Part shown: piece after piece, positions 35,388-44,150 of the stretch
How the letters are laid out: every line of letters starts with the position of its first letter
How positions within the stretch are numbered: the first letter of the stretch is position 1
NCBI RefSeq assembly: GCF_003865095.1
Contig: NZ_BHYK01000005.1
Span: 124,001 to 188,000 of the forward strand
Direction: 5' to 3'
DNA length: 64,000 bases
Source: Clostridium tagluense
GTDB taxonomy: Bacteria; Bacillota; Clostridia; Clostridiales; Clostridiaceae
Program-made: the position numbers and the translations under genes
Notes under the pieces: model-generated
The model's database searches: none
The model's input: the letters and a program-made list of their open reading frames with translations, nothing else
What the model was told of the DNA's origin: nothing

Positions 35388-37259
35388 ATGTCAGCGCTAG
35401 AAAAATATAAAAAGAGAAGAACTCAATATAATCTATGGGGTAAGAAGCAACAGAAGCGTATAAATAATATAAGCATCTTACGATTTGCTATTTTTGTCCT
35501 AGGGCTTATAATTTTAATGAGAACGTATACTTTGAGAAGATATTATTTATTTGCTTTAGTAGGTTTAGGTACCATTATTTTATTTTGTTATTTAGCCTAT
35601 TTACATAAAATCATAGAGAATAGAAAAAAATACACAGATGCATTATATGAAATAAATGAAACTTCCATAAAACGATTTAATGGAGACTGGAAACACTTTG
35701 AAGATACTGGTGAAGACTTTATAGATGAAAATCATAATTATTCATATGATCTTGACATTTTTGGGAAGGGTTCTTTATTCCAATGGATAAATGTAGCCTA
35801 TACTTACATTGGAAGACAAAAGCTTAAAGAGATATTTACGGAAAAACCTCAAAATGAACAGAGCATATATGATAGACAATCTGCAGTTAAAGAACTTGAA
35901 CAAAAAATATATTTTAGACAAAGACTTGAGGCAGAAGGAAAAATAATTTGCAGCAACAAACAGAATCCCAAAGAGCTTTTTTCCTGGATAAAAGAAAGAA
36001 ATAACTATATATTAAAAAAGCAAGTAATTTGGTTTTTAAGAATTTTTTCAATGGTGACTACGATAACTACCTTAACCGTGGTAGTTAGAATAATGGACTA
36101 TGTTCTAGCAGCTTTATTTGATATTAATAGAAGTGCGCCAAAAATATTTTATTTAATTCCATATTATATACCTATTTTATTAATTATGATTCAATCCATT
36201 GTTCTAAGGATAAAAAAACAAGATAGAATGAAGAATTTAATTATTGCTGAAAAATATAACGATAACATAAAAACATATAGAAATATGCTTAGACATATAG
36301 AAAAGCACAAATTTAAATCAGAGTATATTGTGAATTTATGTGAAAAACTTTATGATAATGAGGGGCGAAGTGCGTCTAAACAGATTGATGCTTTTTCTAA
36401 AATATGTGAAGTTATAGCCAATAGGCGTAATACGCTATACCCTATTTTAAATCCAATTCTAATGATAGAATATCACTGGACTATTTCTATTGAAAGGTGG
36501 AAGATAAAATCAGAGAATGAATTTGAAAAGTGGATTAATACAATAGGGGAATTAGAAGCTTTGTGTAGTATTGCAGTTATCAAATATGATAATCCCTATT
36601 GGTGTATGCCAAGGATTGTAACGGGGCCATCAATGATTACAGCTAAAAATATGGGGCATCCACTTTTAGGAGAAAAACGGGTATGCAATAACCTAAAGGT
36701 AGAAGCATCACATCCAGTTATGCTTATAACAGGTTCTAATATGTCTGGGAAGAGTACATTTATGAGAACTGTGGGAATTAACATTGCATTAGCTTATGCT
36801 GGAGCTCCGGTATGTGCAGAGCAGTTTTATTGTACTATTATGGATCTTTATAGTTGCATGAGGGTAAGTGATAATCTAGGGCAAAGTATATCTTCCTTTT
36901 ATGCAGAAATATTAAAAATTAAAAATATCGTTAAGGCTTCAAAAGATGAAAAACAAGTACTGTTTTTATTAGATGAAGTTTTTAAAGGAACCAATTCAAG
37001 GGATAGACACACTGGAGCTATGGTTTTGGTAAAACAACTAAGTAAAGCTGGAAATCTAGGATTTATATCCACGCATGATTTAAAGCTCGGCGAAATGGAA
37101 AATCATAAAAATTCAAAAATTAAGAACTATCATTTTTCTGAATATTATAGAGAGAATGAAATTCATTTTGATTATAAATTAAAAATTGGAGTTTCACCTA
37201 CAAGAAATGCCATGTACTTAATGAAGTTAGCTGGTATTGAAATAGATGAAAGTAATTAG
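35388..37259 (+). CDS. Membrane-anchored MutS-like ATPase
   Basis: The 623-residue protein has the MutS ATPase at its C-terminus: Walker A ITGSNMSGKSTFMRT (about residues 447-461), VSDNLGQSISSFYAEI, Walker B LFLLDEVFKGTNSRDR and ISTHDLKLGEM in place of the usual ATHYHEL. It lacks the mismatch-reading N-terminal domains. Instead it has a basic N-terminus and two hydrophobic helices at about 31-75, and two more near 215-245 and 265-285, so it is probably a membrane protein. This is a known but poorly understood MutS subgroup in Firmicutes; a role in standard mismatch repair is unlikely. AAAGGAGGAATAGG precedes the ATG. A 15-codon frame (35314-35361) with GAGGGG upstream precedes it. Confidence 0.88.
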   Translation: MSALEKYKKRRTQYNLWGKKQQKRINNISILRFAIFVLGLIILMRTYTLRRYYLFALVGLGTIILFCYLAYLHKIIENRKKYTDALYEINETSIKRFNGDWKHFEDTGEDFIDENHNYSYDLDIFGKGSLFQWINVAYTYIGRQKLKEIFTEKPQNEQSIYDRQSAVKELEQKIYFRQRLEAEGKIICSNKQNPKELFSWIKERNNYILKKQVIWFLRIFSMVTTITTLTVVVRIMDYVLAALFDINRSAPKIFYLIPYYIPILLIMIQSIVLRIKKQDRMKNLIIAEKYNDNIKTYRNMLRHIEKHKFKSEYIVNLCEKLYDNEGRSASKQIDAFSKICEVIANRRNTLYPILNPILMIEYHWTISIERWKIKSENEFEKWINTIGELEALCSIAVIKYDNPYWCMPRIVTGPSMITAKNMGHPLLGEKRVCNNLKVEASHPVMLITGSNMSGKSTFMRTVGINIALAYAGAPVCAEQFYCTIMDLYSCMRVSDNLGQSISSFYAEILKIKNIVKASKDEKQVLFLLDEVFKGTNSRDRHTGAMVLVKQLSKAGNLGFISTHDLKLGEMENHKNSKIKNYHFSEYYRENEIHFDYKLKIGVSPTRNAMYLMKLAGIEIDESN

Positions 37260-37743
37260 ATGTATATCATGAAAAATTAGTGCTACAAATATGGGGGTAT
37301 GAGAAAAGTGAACAAAGCGTGGGATACTATTGCCATGGTTTATATCTATGCAACAGGCATTAACATATAATTATCACAAAAATGATACATTAATTAGTAT
37401 TATTGGTCTTTTTATAACTATGATTGCTTTTATGCAAATAATTTATAAAAGAATAAGAAATAGAAATTAGTTCGTAACCTTCTTATTATGTGGTGTCTTA
37501 TATAGCCATATGATTAAACCTTGATTTTAGGGACATATAATACACTAATATTTTGAATTTGCTTCTATTATTTGCTTCATGGGCATTAGGAATAGAATAT
37601 ATTAAACCTTCAAATATATCAAAAGGCCAATAAATGTTGAATAAAAAAATTATAAGAAAATGTTTTAGGGTTGTCTGTAGTATAAAAAATAAATCATAAG
37701 GACATAATTTAAAAGCAATTACTCTGAAGGGAAGGATGACCTT
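37260..37743. other. Intergenic region with a possible 40-codon membrane peptide and a sigG promoter
   Basis: A 40-codon frame at 37348-37470 (MQQALTYNYH, then ISIIGLFITMIAFMQIIYKR) would give a one-helix basic peptide. It has no good ribosome binding site and may be the tail of a decayed gene; a short frame just upstream at 37307 with GTG start encodes NKAWDTIAMVYIYATG in another frame. The rest is AT-rich, with the candidate sigG promoter at its end. Confidence 0.35.
37680..37709 (+). promoter_or_regulatory. Candidate sigma-F/sigma-G-type promoter of sigG
   Basis: GTATA (37680-37684) and CATAATT (37703-37709) with an 18-base gap resemble the forespore consensus (GHATR and CATNNTA). The spacing is at the usual value but one -10 position is off. 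Confidence 0.4.
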
Positions 37744-38517
37744 ATGATGTTCAATAAAGTAGAAATATGTGGAGTAAATACTTCAAAATTGCCTGTATTA
37801 AAAGAAAAAGAGAAGAAAGAGTTACTATTAAGGATACAAAATGGCGAGTATGAGTGTAGAGAAAAATTTATTGAGGGGAATTTAAGGTTGGTTTTAAGTG
37901 TTATAAAGCGCTTCAATAATAGAGGGGAAAATGTAGATGATTTATTTCAAGTAGGCTGTATTGGTTTAATGAAATCCATTGATAATTTTGATTTAAGTCT
38001 AAACCTTAGATTTTCAACATATGCAGTCCCTATGATTATAGGGGAAATAAGAAGATACTTAAGAGATAATAACTCTATAAGAGTTAGTAGATCATTAAGG
38101 GATATTGCATATAGAGCATTACAAGTTAGAGATAGATTGGTAAATGAAGACAATAAAGAACCAACTATATCTCAAATAGCAAAAGAACTAAATTTACCAA
38201 GGGAGGACGTAGTATTTGCACTAGATGCTATACAAGATCCGGTATCTTTATTTCAACCAATTTATCATGATGGTGGAGATGAAATTTATGTAATGGATCA
38301 AATTAGCGACAGTAAAAACTCAGATGATAGTTGGCTTGAAAATATATCAATTAATGAGGGAATGAAAAAATTAAAAGATAGAGAAAAGTTAATTTTAAAT
38401 CTGAGGTTCTTCGATGGAAAAACTCAAATGGAAGTGGCCGATGAAATAGGCATATCACAAGCACAGGTATCTAGAGTTGAAAAAAATGCATTAAAGCACA
38501 TGAGAAAGTATGTATAG
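37744..38517 (+). CDS. sigG: RNA polymerase sporulation sigma factor SigG
   Basis: Sigma-G directs late forespore transcription. The 257-residue protein has the N-terminal CGVNTSKLPVLKEKE box found in sigma-G, region 2 (NLRLVLSVIKRFNNRG, then DDLFQVGCIGLMKSIDNFD), region 3 and the region 4 helix-turn-helix (QMEVADEIGISQAQVSRVEK). Sigma-F lacks the N-terminal box, so sigma-G is favoured. In many clostridia sigG follows spoIIGA-sigE; those genes are not here. GAAGGATG precedes the ATG. The gene ends in a strong terminator. Confidence 0.93.
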   Translation: MMFNKVEICGVNTSKLPVLKEKEKKELLLRIQNGEYECREKFIEGNLRLVLSVIKRFNNRGENVDDLFQVGCIGLMKSIDNFDLSLNLRFSTYAVPMIIGEIRRYLRDNNSIRVSRSLRDIAYRALQVRDRLVNEDNKEPTISQIAKELNLPREDVVFALDAIQDPVSLFQPIYHDGGDEIYVMDQISDSKNSDDSWLENISINEGMKKLKDREKLILNLRFFDGKTQMEVADEIGISQAQVSRVEKNALKHMRKYV

Positions 38518-38545
38518 GGTCCCCAAAGTGGGACCCCTTTTTTAA
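38517..38545 (+). terminator. sigG terminator
   Basis: GGGTCCC (38517-38523) pairs with GGGACCC (38530-38536), followed by CTTTTTT; it begins within the stop codon. Confidence 0.93.
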
Positions 38546-38640
38546 TTTTATTTTAACGGTATTTTGGCTTCAACACCTATAGATAAAAAACAAGTAATAA
38601 AGTTTTTTAAAACATCTAATTGTAATTATGTACTCTTTTT

Positions 38641-38657
38641 ATTGATATAATATCAAT
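38641..38657. promoter_or_regulatory. Palindrome overlapping a -10 box upstream of the patatin gene
   Basis: ATTGATAT-A-ATATCAAT is a perfect dyad whose centre contains TATAAT (38646-38651). It lies about 40 bases before the patatin start, as a repressor site would. No clear -35 is found at 17 bases. Confidence 0.4.
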
Positions 38658-38695
38658 ATAGGCTTAAGGAGGAAATTTAATATGAGGAAAAAAGT

Positions 38696-40009
38696 ATGAT
38701 GAATAATGAAAAATACGGAGTTGTTTTAGGCGGTGGCGGTGCCAAAGGAGCATATGAAATAGGAGTTTGGAAAGCTCTAAGTGAATTGGGGATTTATGTG
38801 GAGGTAGTTGTAGGAACCTCTGTGGGCGCTTTAAATGGAGCTATTATGGTGCAAGGAGATTTTGATATAGCTTATAACATGTGGAATGATTTGACCATGA
38901 GTAAAATCATTAATTTTGGACAAGAAGGGGATGTATTAACACACAAAAACTTAAGCTTAGTGTCAATTATGAATACTATAAAAAGTTCACTACTATCAGG
39001 TGGTATGGATGTCACACCATTAAAAGAACTATTATACAAGGTGATTGATGAAAAGAAAATAAGAGAATCAAAAATTGATTTTGGAATTGTTACTTTTTCT
39101 TTAACAGATTTTAAGCCAATAAATATTTTTATAAAAGATATTCCAGAAGGTAGGCTTATAGAATATTTGCTTGCCAGTTCATGTTTTCCTACGTTCAAAC
39201 CTCAGATTATTGATGAAAAAAGATATGTAGATGGGGGAATATATGATAATATACCCATTTCACTAATATGCGAGAAAAGTAAAAATATCATCATAGTAGA
39301 TGTTTCTGGTTTAGGTAGGATAAAGAAGGTTGATACAAGTAATAATAAAATTATCTACATTAAAAATTCAGAATATCTTGGAAGAACACTTCAGTTTAGT
39401 GAAGAAAGCTCAAAAAACAATATAGAACTTGGTTATTTTGATACTCTAAGGGCATTTGGAAAGACTATAGGAAAACAGTACTACATTGTAGATTGTGAAA
39501 TTTGTAAGGAGAGCAAGAATAAATTCGCTAATGATTTAGAAGAAAAAGAAATTGAGAAAATATATGCATTTTATGGATCAAATATAAATGAAAGCAATTC
39601 AAACATTGCAAGCGGCGTTAAATTTAGATTATTAAGAAAAATAAGAAAATATATAACAGGTGAATTAAATGGACATAGTGTTATTATATCTATGGCCGAA
39701 ATATGCTCAGAATGTTTAGGAATACATAGAATACAGATATACAGTTTAGAGCAATTAATTGAGGAAATCATGAAGGAATTTGAAAATTATAAGAAAGTAA
39801 CATTGGAAACAAATAATATTTTTTCAATAAGTAAAGTGGATAGCCTTAATAAGGCATTAGTATTTTATGAACCAGATTTAAACGAAGTATCCCCCTCTAT
39901 TATTAAAAAAAGAATTTTAATTGCCTTAAGTCAACCTAAATATGCAATAGCAAATTTATTTTTTTCACTATTATTAAATAGAAAATTAAATTCAGTTGCA
40001 AATAAATAA
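38696..40009 (+). CDS. Patatin-like phospholipase family protein
   Basis: The N-terminal 280 or so residues form a patatin-type lipid acyl hydrolase: oxyanion loop GVVLGGGGAKGAYEIGVW (residues 8-25), nucleophile serine in GTSVGALNG and catalytic aspartate in YVDGGIYDNIP. The C-terminal 150 residues are unrelated helical sequence. It resembles cytoplasmic RssA/YchK proteins; the lipid substrate is unknown. The ATG at 38696 follows AGGAAA, part of a five-codon frame (ATG at 38682, encoding MRKKV) that has the stronger GGAGG. The stop of that minicistron overlaps this start (ATGATG), so translation may be coupled. Confidence 0.88.
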   Translation: MMNNEKYGVVLGGGGAKGAYEIGVWKALSELGIYVEVVVGTSVGALNGAIMVQGDFDIAYNMWNDLTMSKIINFGQEGDVLTHKNLSLVSIMNTIKSSLLSGGMDVTPLKELLYKVIDEKKIRESKIDFGIVTFSLTDFKPINIFIKDIPEGRLIEYLLASSCFPTFKPQIIDEKRYVDGGIYDNIPISLICEKSKNIIIVDVSGLGRIKKVDTSNNKIIYIKNSEYLGRTLQFSEESSKNNIELGYFDTLRAFGKTIGKQYYIVDCEICKESKNKFANDLEEKEIEKIYAFYGSNINESNSNIASGVKFRLLRKIRKYITGELNGHSVIISMAEICSECLGIHRIQIYSLEQLIEEIMKEFENYKKVTLETNNIFSISKVDSLNKALVFYEPDLNEVSPSIIKKRILIALSQPKYAIANLFFSLLLNRKLNSVANK

Positions 40010-40194
40010 TGAAAGTTACACCACTAATATTTAGTACAAAAAATAACTTTACAAATAATCCATCGAATATAGTAGGAGAGTTTTTTTCTGCTATATTTTA
40101 TTTGTGTAAATTAATAGTAAGGTTTATATGAATTAAAAAAGTATAAAACTAATGCATTATGTACCTAATAAAGTAGGGGCATAAAATATGGATA

Positions 40195-41433
40195 TTAAGG
40201 AATTTGCATATAAATATCTGAAAGTTCCACTCGTATATTTTCATCTCCACTTATCATTTTGTTATTATCTATCATATTCTCCTGAAGTACTTGTATAGAA
40301 GGAAGCATAACTGTAAACTTACTTCCCTTACCAAATTTACTTTTAACGTTTATACTACCACCATGTAGTTTTATAATTGATTTAACTAAACTTAAGCCAA
40401 CACCCGCACCTTCTGTATTTCTTGATAGAGATTTATCTACCTGTTTAAATCTATTAAATATCATATCTAAGTGCTCTTTTTTAATGCCAATACCATTATC
40501 TTTCACTGATATTTCAACAAATTCATTTTTGTCCTTGACATCTACAATTATTTCATCACCCACATTTGAAAATTTTATGGCATTTGATATAAGATTTAAT
40601 ATCATTCTCTCTATCATTTCTGTGTCACAAGCAATAGTTTTTTCTTCTATATCCGTATCAAAAATAATATTTAAACCTTTACTTTCTGTTAAAGTGGTTA
40701 CAGACATCACTATTCCTTCTACAATTTCCACGATATTGTTATTTGATAAGCTCAATTTAAAGAATCCTGCTTCAATTTTTGATAAATCAATTATATTATT
40801 AATAAGTTTGGATAATCTATAGGAATTTAGTTTTATTGAGTAAATATATTTAATAATTGAATCCTTCTTATCCTCCAGTGATCCACTCTTACAGTACATA
40901 TCAAACAACTGAGCTGCTGAAAAAATAACATTTAATGGCGTTTTAAGTTCATGAGATATGTTAACAAGAAATTCTCCCTGTGCCTTATTTGCAATGATTA
41001 ACTCTTTATTAGCAATGAGTAGCTCTGCCGCTCGTTTACCTTTTTCTTCATTTTGAAAGGCAAGCTCTTTATTAGCGATGACTAGCTCTGCCGCTCGTTT
41101 ACCTTTCTCTTTATTTTGAAATGTAAGTTCTTTATTAGCAATGATTAACTCTGCTGCCCGTTTACATTTCTCTTCATTTTGAAAGGCAAGCTCTTTATTA
41201 GCAATGATTAGCTCTGCCGCTCGTTTACATTTCTCCTCGTTTTGATATGCAAGTTCTTTATTAGCAATGATTAACTCTGCTGCCCGTTGCGCTTTCTCTT
41301 TGTTTTGAAAGGCAAGTTCTTGAATCCTATCTTTGAGTTCCCTAGCTATATTCTTTTTTTCAGCATCTGCCTGCTTGGGATCGGTCATATCTTCTATCAT
41401 ACACAAATAGCGTAGATGTTCTTTATCATTCAT
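40195..41433 (-). CDS. Sensor histidine kinase with five 21-residue coiled-coil repeats
   Basis: The 412-residue kinase has no membrane helix. Residues 8-20 (RYLCMIEDMTDPKQAD) match the last strand of a PAS/PAC domain whose body is missing. Residues of about 38-145 are tandem repeats of AAELIIANKELAFQNEEKGKR that form a continuous coiled coil. The catalytic part is complete: H-box NISHELKTPLNVI (about 158), N-box NLISNAIKFS, G1 DNGIGIKKEH, F-box FNRFKQVD and G2 GAGVGLSLVKS. No response regulator is adjacent, so the partner is unknown. GGAGGG precedes the ATG. The gene stands alone. Confidence 0.92.
   Translation of the reverse strand: MNDKEHLRYLCMIEDMTDPKQADAEKKNIARELKDRIQELAFQNKEKAQRAAELIIANKELAYQNEEKCKRAAELIIANKELAFQNEEKCKRAAELIIANKELTFQNKEKGKRAAELVIANKELAFQNEEKGKRAAELLIANKELIIANKAQGEFLVNISHELKTPLNVIFSAAQLFDMYCKSGSLEDKKDSIIKYIYSIKLNSYRLSKLINNIIDLSKIEAGFFKLSLSNNNIVEIVEGIVMSVTTLTESKGLNIIFDTDIEEKTIACDTEMIERMILNLISNAIKFSNVGDEIIVDVKDKNEFVEISVKDNGIGIKKEHLDMIFNRFKQVDKSLSRNTEGAGVGLSLVKSIIKLHGGSINVKSKFGKGSKFTVMLPSIQVLQENMIDNNKMISGDENIRVELSDIYMQIP
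41003..41317 (-). repeat. Five tandem 63-bp repeats inside the histidine kinase gene
   Basis: The landmark TCTTTATTAGC recurs at 41003, 41066, 41129, 41192 and 41255, exactly 63 bases apart, with a partial sixth unit at 41318. Each unit is a 21-codon block (AAELIIANKELAFQNEEKxKR), that is three heptads. Units differ at a few bases, so they are not all recent. Confidence 0.9.
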
Positions 41434-41896
41434 ATGGAACTACCCTCCATTTTGCTTTTATCTTAATCAAGACTAGTATTTGTCGATGTCAGTATATTTT
41501 TTTTAAGTATTTAGTAACCTTTACAAGTAGAAATCAAAGATCTATTGTTTGAAAATAATTAGCATATAAAAAGAATAACAAGAGAAAGTTGAGATGCCAA
41601 TCTTACATCATATAAGAAATCAGGTGTTTTTTATGGTTGTACTATTTAAGAGGTTAGTCTACACAATATGATTCAAAATATATTTAATCTTTACTATTTT
41701 TGAAGCATTATGTTATGATTTACTTAAATATACACATATAACGCTTGCTTGAACATTGCCTATTAGCATACAAATTTTATATGCTAACATTATTAATTGT
41801 GAGCATTATTCCAAAATTAGAAATGTACTTTGTAAAATGCTTGAGGAATATATTACCTCTTGGAAAAGAATTTAGTAGTTGTGGTATCTATGGTTA
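41434..41896. other. Intergenic region upstream of the histidine kinase
   Basis: AT-rich DNA with no gene I can support. A small hairpin TTAGCATA...TATGCTAA lies near 41763-41787. The kinase promoter should lie at the left end on the minus strand. Confidence 0.4.
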
Positions 41897-41954
41897 TAAA
41901 AATAAATGAAGAATAATAACACTTAAAAAATCTAGGTGTTACTATGCTTCATTT
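41897..41954 (-). terminator. Terminator of the Rrf2-family gene
   Basis: CTTCATTT (41947-41954) and GTGTT (41936-41940) pair with AACAC (41918-41922) and AAATGAAG (41904-41911). On the minus strand the stem leads into ATTTTTAT. The stem overlaps the stop codon. Confidence 0.7.
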
Positions 41955-42399
41955 ATATTATAAAGTCTAAGGTATATTCTGTATTAAGGGTATTGTACTT
42001 TTCTACGAGATCTTGTAGTGTTACAGAGTCCATAACTTTATTAATTTGCTCATTAACCTTTTCCCATACCAAGGTGTTTATGCAAACTTTTATGGTTTTA
42101 TCAAGGCCTAAGGCCCCATCATTATCGCCAGTAATACTTAAGTCACCTTCAAGAATTCTTAGAACTTCTCCTACAGTGATTTTTGATGCTTCTTTTGATA
42201 GGGTATAACCACCTTGGGACCCTCTTGCACTTTTTACAAGATTAGCCTTTCTAAGTACTGAGAAAACTTGTTCTAGATAATTTTCTGAGATGGCTTGTCT
42301 TTCAGCGATAACCTTTAAGGGAATATAGTCTCCCGATGAATTAACAGCGATATCAACCATTGCCCTTAAACCATATCTTCCTTTAGTAGAAATATTCAT
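41953..42399 (-). CDS. Rrf2-family transcriptional regulator
   Basis: The 148-residue protein starts MNISTKGRYGLRAMVDIA and carries the winged helix (LKVIAERQAISENYLEQVFSVLRKANLV) and the wing GSQGGYTLSK typical of Rrf2 proteins. IscR-type members bind an Fe-S cluster with three cysteines around residues 92-104; here only one Cys (KVCINTL) is present, so it resembles CymR-like members that do not use the classic cluster. No isc or suf genes are adjacent. GGAG precedes the ATG at 12 bases. Confidence 0.88.
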   Translation of the reverse strand: MNISTKGRYGLRAMVDIAVNSSGDYIPLKVIAERQAISENYLEQVFSVLRKANLVKSARGSQGGYTLSKEASKITVGEVLRILEGDLSITGDNDGALGLDKTIKVCINTLVWEKVNEQINKVMDSVTLQDLVEKYNTLNTEYTLDFII

Positions 42400-42520
42400 G
42401 GTAATTTAATTCTCCTTATCTATACTAAAATATACATATAAAGCATAATGTAATATTTATTCATTAAGCTAAATCATACTATAATGAAAAGAATAAGTCA
42501 AATTGTGGCTATCTAAATGC

Positions 42521-43231
42521 TTACTCTACATAGGATTTTAACATATCTAATTTTTCTATAATTAGCATCTTATTGCCTTTATGGCTTATAATGCCCAAGT
42601 CTTCAAATATGCTAAGTTTCCTACTTATAGTTTCCCTTGTGACTCCCACATAGCTTGCCATCTCTTCTTTACTAATAGGCAGTTTAACTTGCAAACCCTC
42701 TGAAGTGGGAACGCCATATTTTTCAGCAAATTCTAAAAGCATATATGCTATTCGAATTTCAGCATCGTTAGTAGCCAGATTCTGAGCAAGATTTTCAGTT
42801 TCACTGAGACGTTTTGTGATTACTTGTAGTAGTTTTAAAGATATTTCAGGATTATTCAGAAGAATTTCATCCATATTTTGCTTTGTTAGTGTACATATTT
42901 TTGTGTCTGATATGGCATAAACATCAAAATTATAGGTTTCATTATTGTTGAAAAGACTCAATTCTCCAAAAAAATCTCCACTAGTTAAGATATGAACAAT
43001 TTGTTCTTTGCCATCTTTCGTGAGCTTTGAAATCTTTACTCCACCTTCATTAATTATAAATAAGGTATCAGATTTATCTCCCGCGTGGCACAATATAGAT
43101 CCTTTTTTGTAAGATTTATGTCCAGTCATATCTACAATTTTTTTTAGTTCCTTATCAGAAAGGAAAGAAAATATTGGTACTTTTTTAGCGCAGATTGAGG
43201 TATTACAATTTGTACAATTACACTGCTTCAT
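42521..43231 (-). CDS. Crp/Fnr-family regulator with an N-terminal cysteine cluster
   Basis: The 236-residue protein has a cyclic-nucleotide-binding-like domain (ILCHAGDKSDTLFIINEGGVKI, SGDFFGELSLFN), a dimerisation helix and a C-terminal Crp helix-turn-helix (SKEEMASYVGVTRETISRKLSIFEDLGII). Four cysteines at positions 4, 6, 9 and 14 (CNCTNC, then ICAKK) suggest an Fe-S or redox sensor as in FNR, which also has N-terminal cysteines, though the spacing differs. It cannot be equated with cAMP-dependent Crp. The ATG at 43231 is chosen because AGGTGAT precedes it. The divergent side holds no gene for 290 bases. Confidence 0.88.
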   Translation of the reverse strand: MKQCNCTNCNTSICAKKVPIFSFLSDKELKKIVDMTGHKSYKKGSILCHAGDKSDTLFIINEGGVKISKLTKDGKEQIVHILTSGDFFGELSLFNNNETYNFDVYAISDTKICTLTKQNMDEILLNNPEISLKLLQVITKRLSETENLAQNLATNDAEIRIAYMLLEFAEKYGVPTSEGLQVKLPISKEEMASYVGVTRETISRKLSIFEDLGIISHKGNKMLIIEKLDMLKSYVE

Positions 43232-43484
43232 ATATTTATCACCTACCAAATGTATTTTTTAATTTTTGGTTAACTTATTTTATAATATCATCTTTAACTT
43301 AAACTGACTAATTATTATTAATAACCACAGTTTATTTTTTTATATTTTGATTTAAATCATATTGAAAAAATATTATGTAAATAAAGATATATTATGGAGA
43401 GGTAAGGTTGATGATAGAAATCTACCATTTCATAGATTTATACTTACTAAGGGGAGCACTTATAATAGTTATTTATTAATTAAT

Positions 43485-43516
43485 AAAAAGCTCATGATTT
43501 TTATGAGCTTTTTTTT
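43485..43516. terminator. Bidirectional terminator after the coiled-coil gene
   Basis: AAAAAGCTCAT pairs with ATGAGCTTTTT, with seven or more T on the plus side and A-rich sequence on the other. Confidence 0.85.
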
Positions 43517-43540
43517 AAGTGATTTATTAACTTTTTGAAA

Positions 43541-43840
43541 CTATATATTTTCGAATTCATTTAATGTTTTTAACTTGTTCTCAACTTTCATTTTCTCAAC
43601 TCTTATACTATCTAATTGTTGCATTAGTTTTTTGTTTTCTACTTTTAGTGTTTTGCTAGAATTATGTTGAAGGCCACTCTCCGCAAGCTCTAAAGAATAT
43701 TGTAGTTCTTGTTCAAGCTTATTTTTATAAGTTTCTTCAAATTCTTTTTCTACCTGAGTTAACTCTTCATTTAAAGTAGTTTTCATACTGTCAATAACCT
43801 GCCTTGAAACTTCTGATTTGATTTGTTCTTCAGTTCTCAT
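43541..43840 (-). CDS. Small coiled-coil protein of unknown function
   Basis: The 99-residue protein is almost wholly alpha-helical and charged (SEVSRQVIDSMKTTLNEEL, then NKKLMQQLDSIRVEKMKVENKL), with heptad spacing over most of its length and no cysteine. I do not recognise the family. AAGGAGATAAAC precedes the ATG and a terminator follows, so the gene is real. It sits between the Fnr-like regulator and RNase J but is transcribed apart from both. Confidence 0.75.
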   Translation of the reverse strand: MRTEEQIKSEVSRQVIDSMKTTLNEELTQVEKEFEETYKNKLEQELQYSLELAESGLQHNSSKTLKVENKKLMQQLDSIRVEKMKVENKLKTLNEFENI

Positions 43841-44150
43841 ATTAGTTTATCTCCTTATAGTTTATAGTTTTAACGGTTTTATCTATACTACTAGGGTGCT
43901 CATTAATTTTTTTAGTATTCTTTTAAATATTTTTATAAAGTAAGGTAAAGAACAGCTATGGGTTTAAAGATGAATACCTATTTAAATTATAGATGTCAGC
44001 AGCATAGAATCTACTTTGAAGCAGTTATTTTTTTTGAAAATACCTTACAATAATAATTATCCAAAAGAAAGGTATTAATTTCATAATATAAGGCAAAATA
44101 AAGAAAATGAAATTAATAATTTAATCCATATAAATGAAGGGGAGGATTTA
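43841..44150. promoter_or_regulatory. rnj upstream region with a 10-bp stem
   Basis: No gene is visible in these 310 bases. TTAATTTCAT (44075-44084) and ATGAAATTAA (44107-44116) are perfect reverse complements and would form a stem-loop about 35 bases before the rnj start. GGGGAGGATTTA is the ribosome binding site. Confidence 0.45.

Noticed and set aside
38556-38600. TTTTAACGGTATTTTGGCTTCAACACC after sigG as a further copy of the mobile repeat
   Set aside because: Only TTTTAACG and a short ATTT match the left end; the rest does not align.
41003-41317. Regular 63-base repeats that at first resemble a CRISPR or satellite array
   Set aside because: The repeats are contiguous without unique spacers, lie within one open frame of a histidine kinase and encode heptad repeats.
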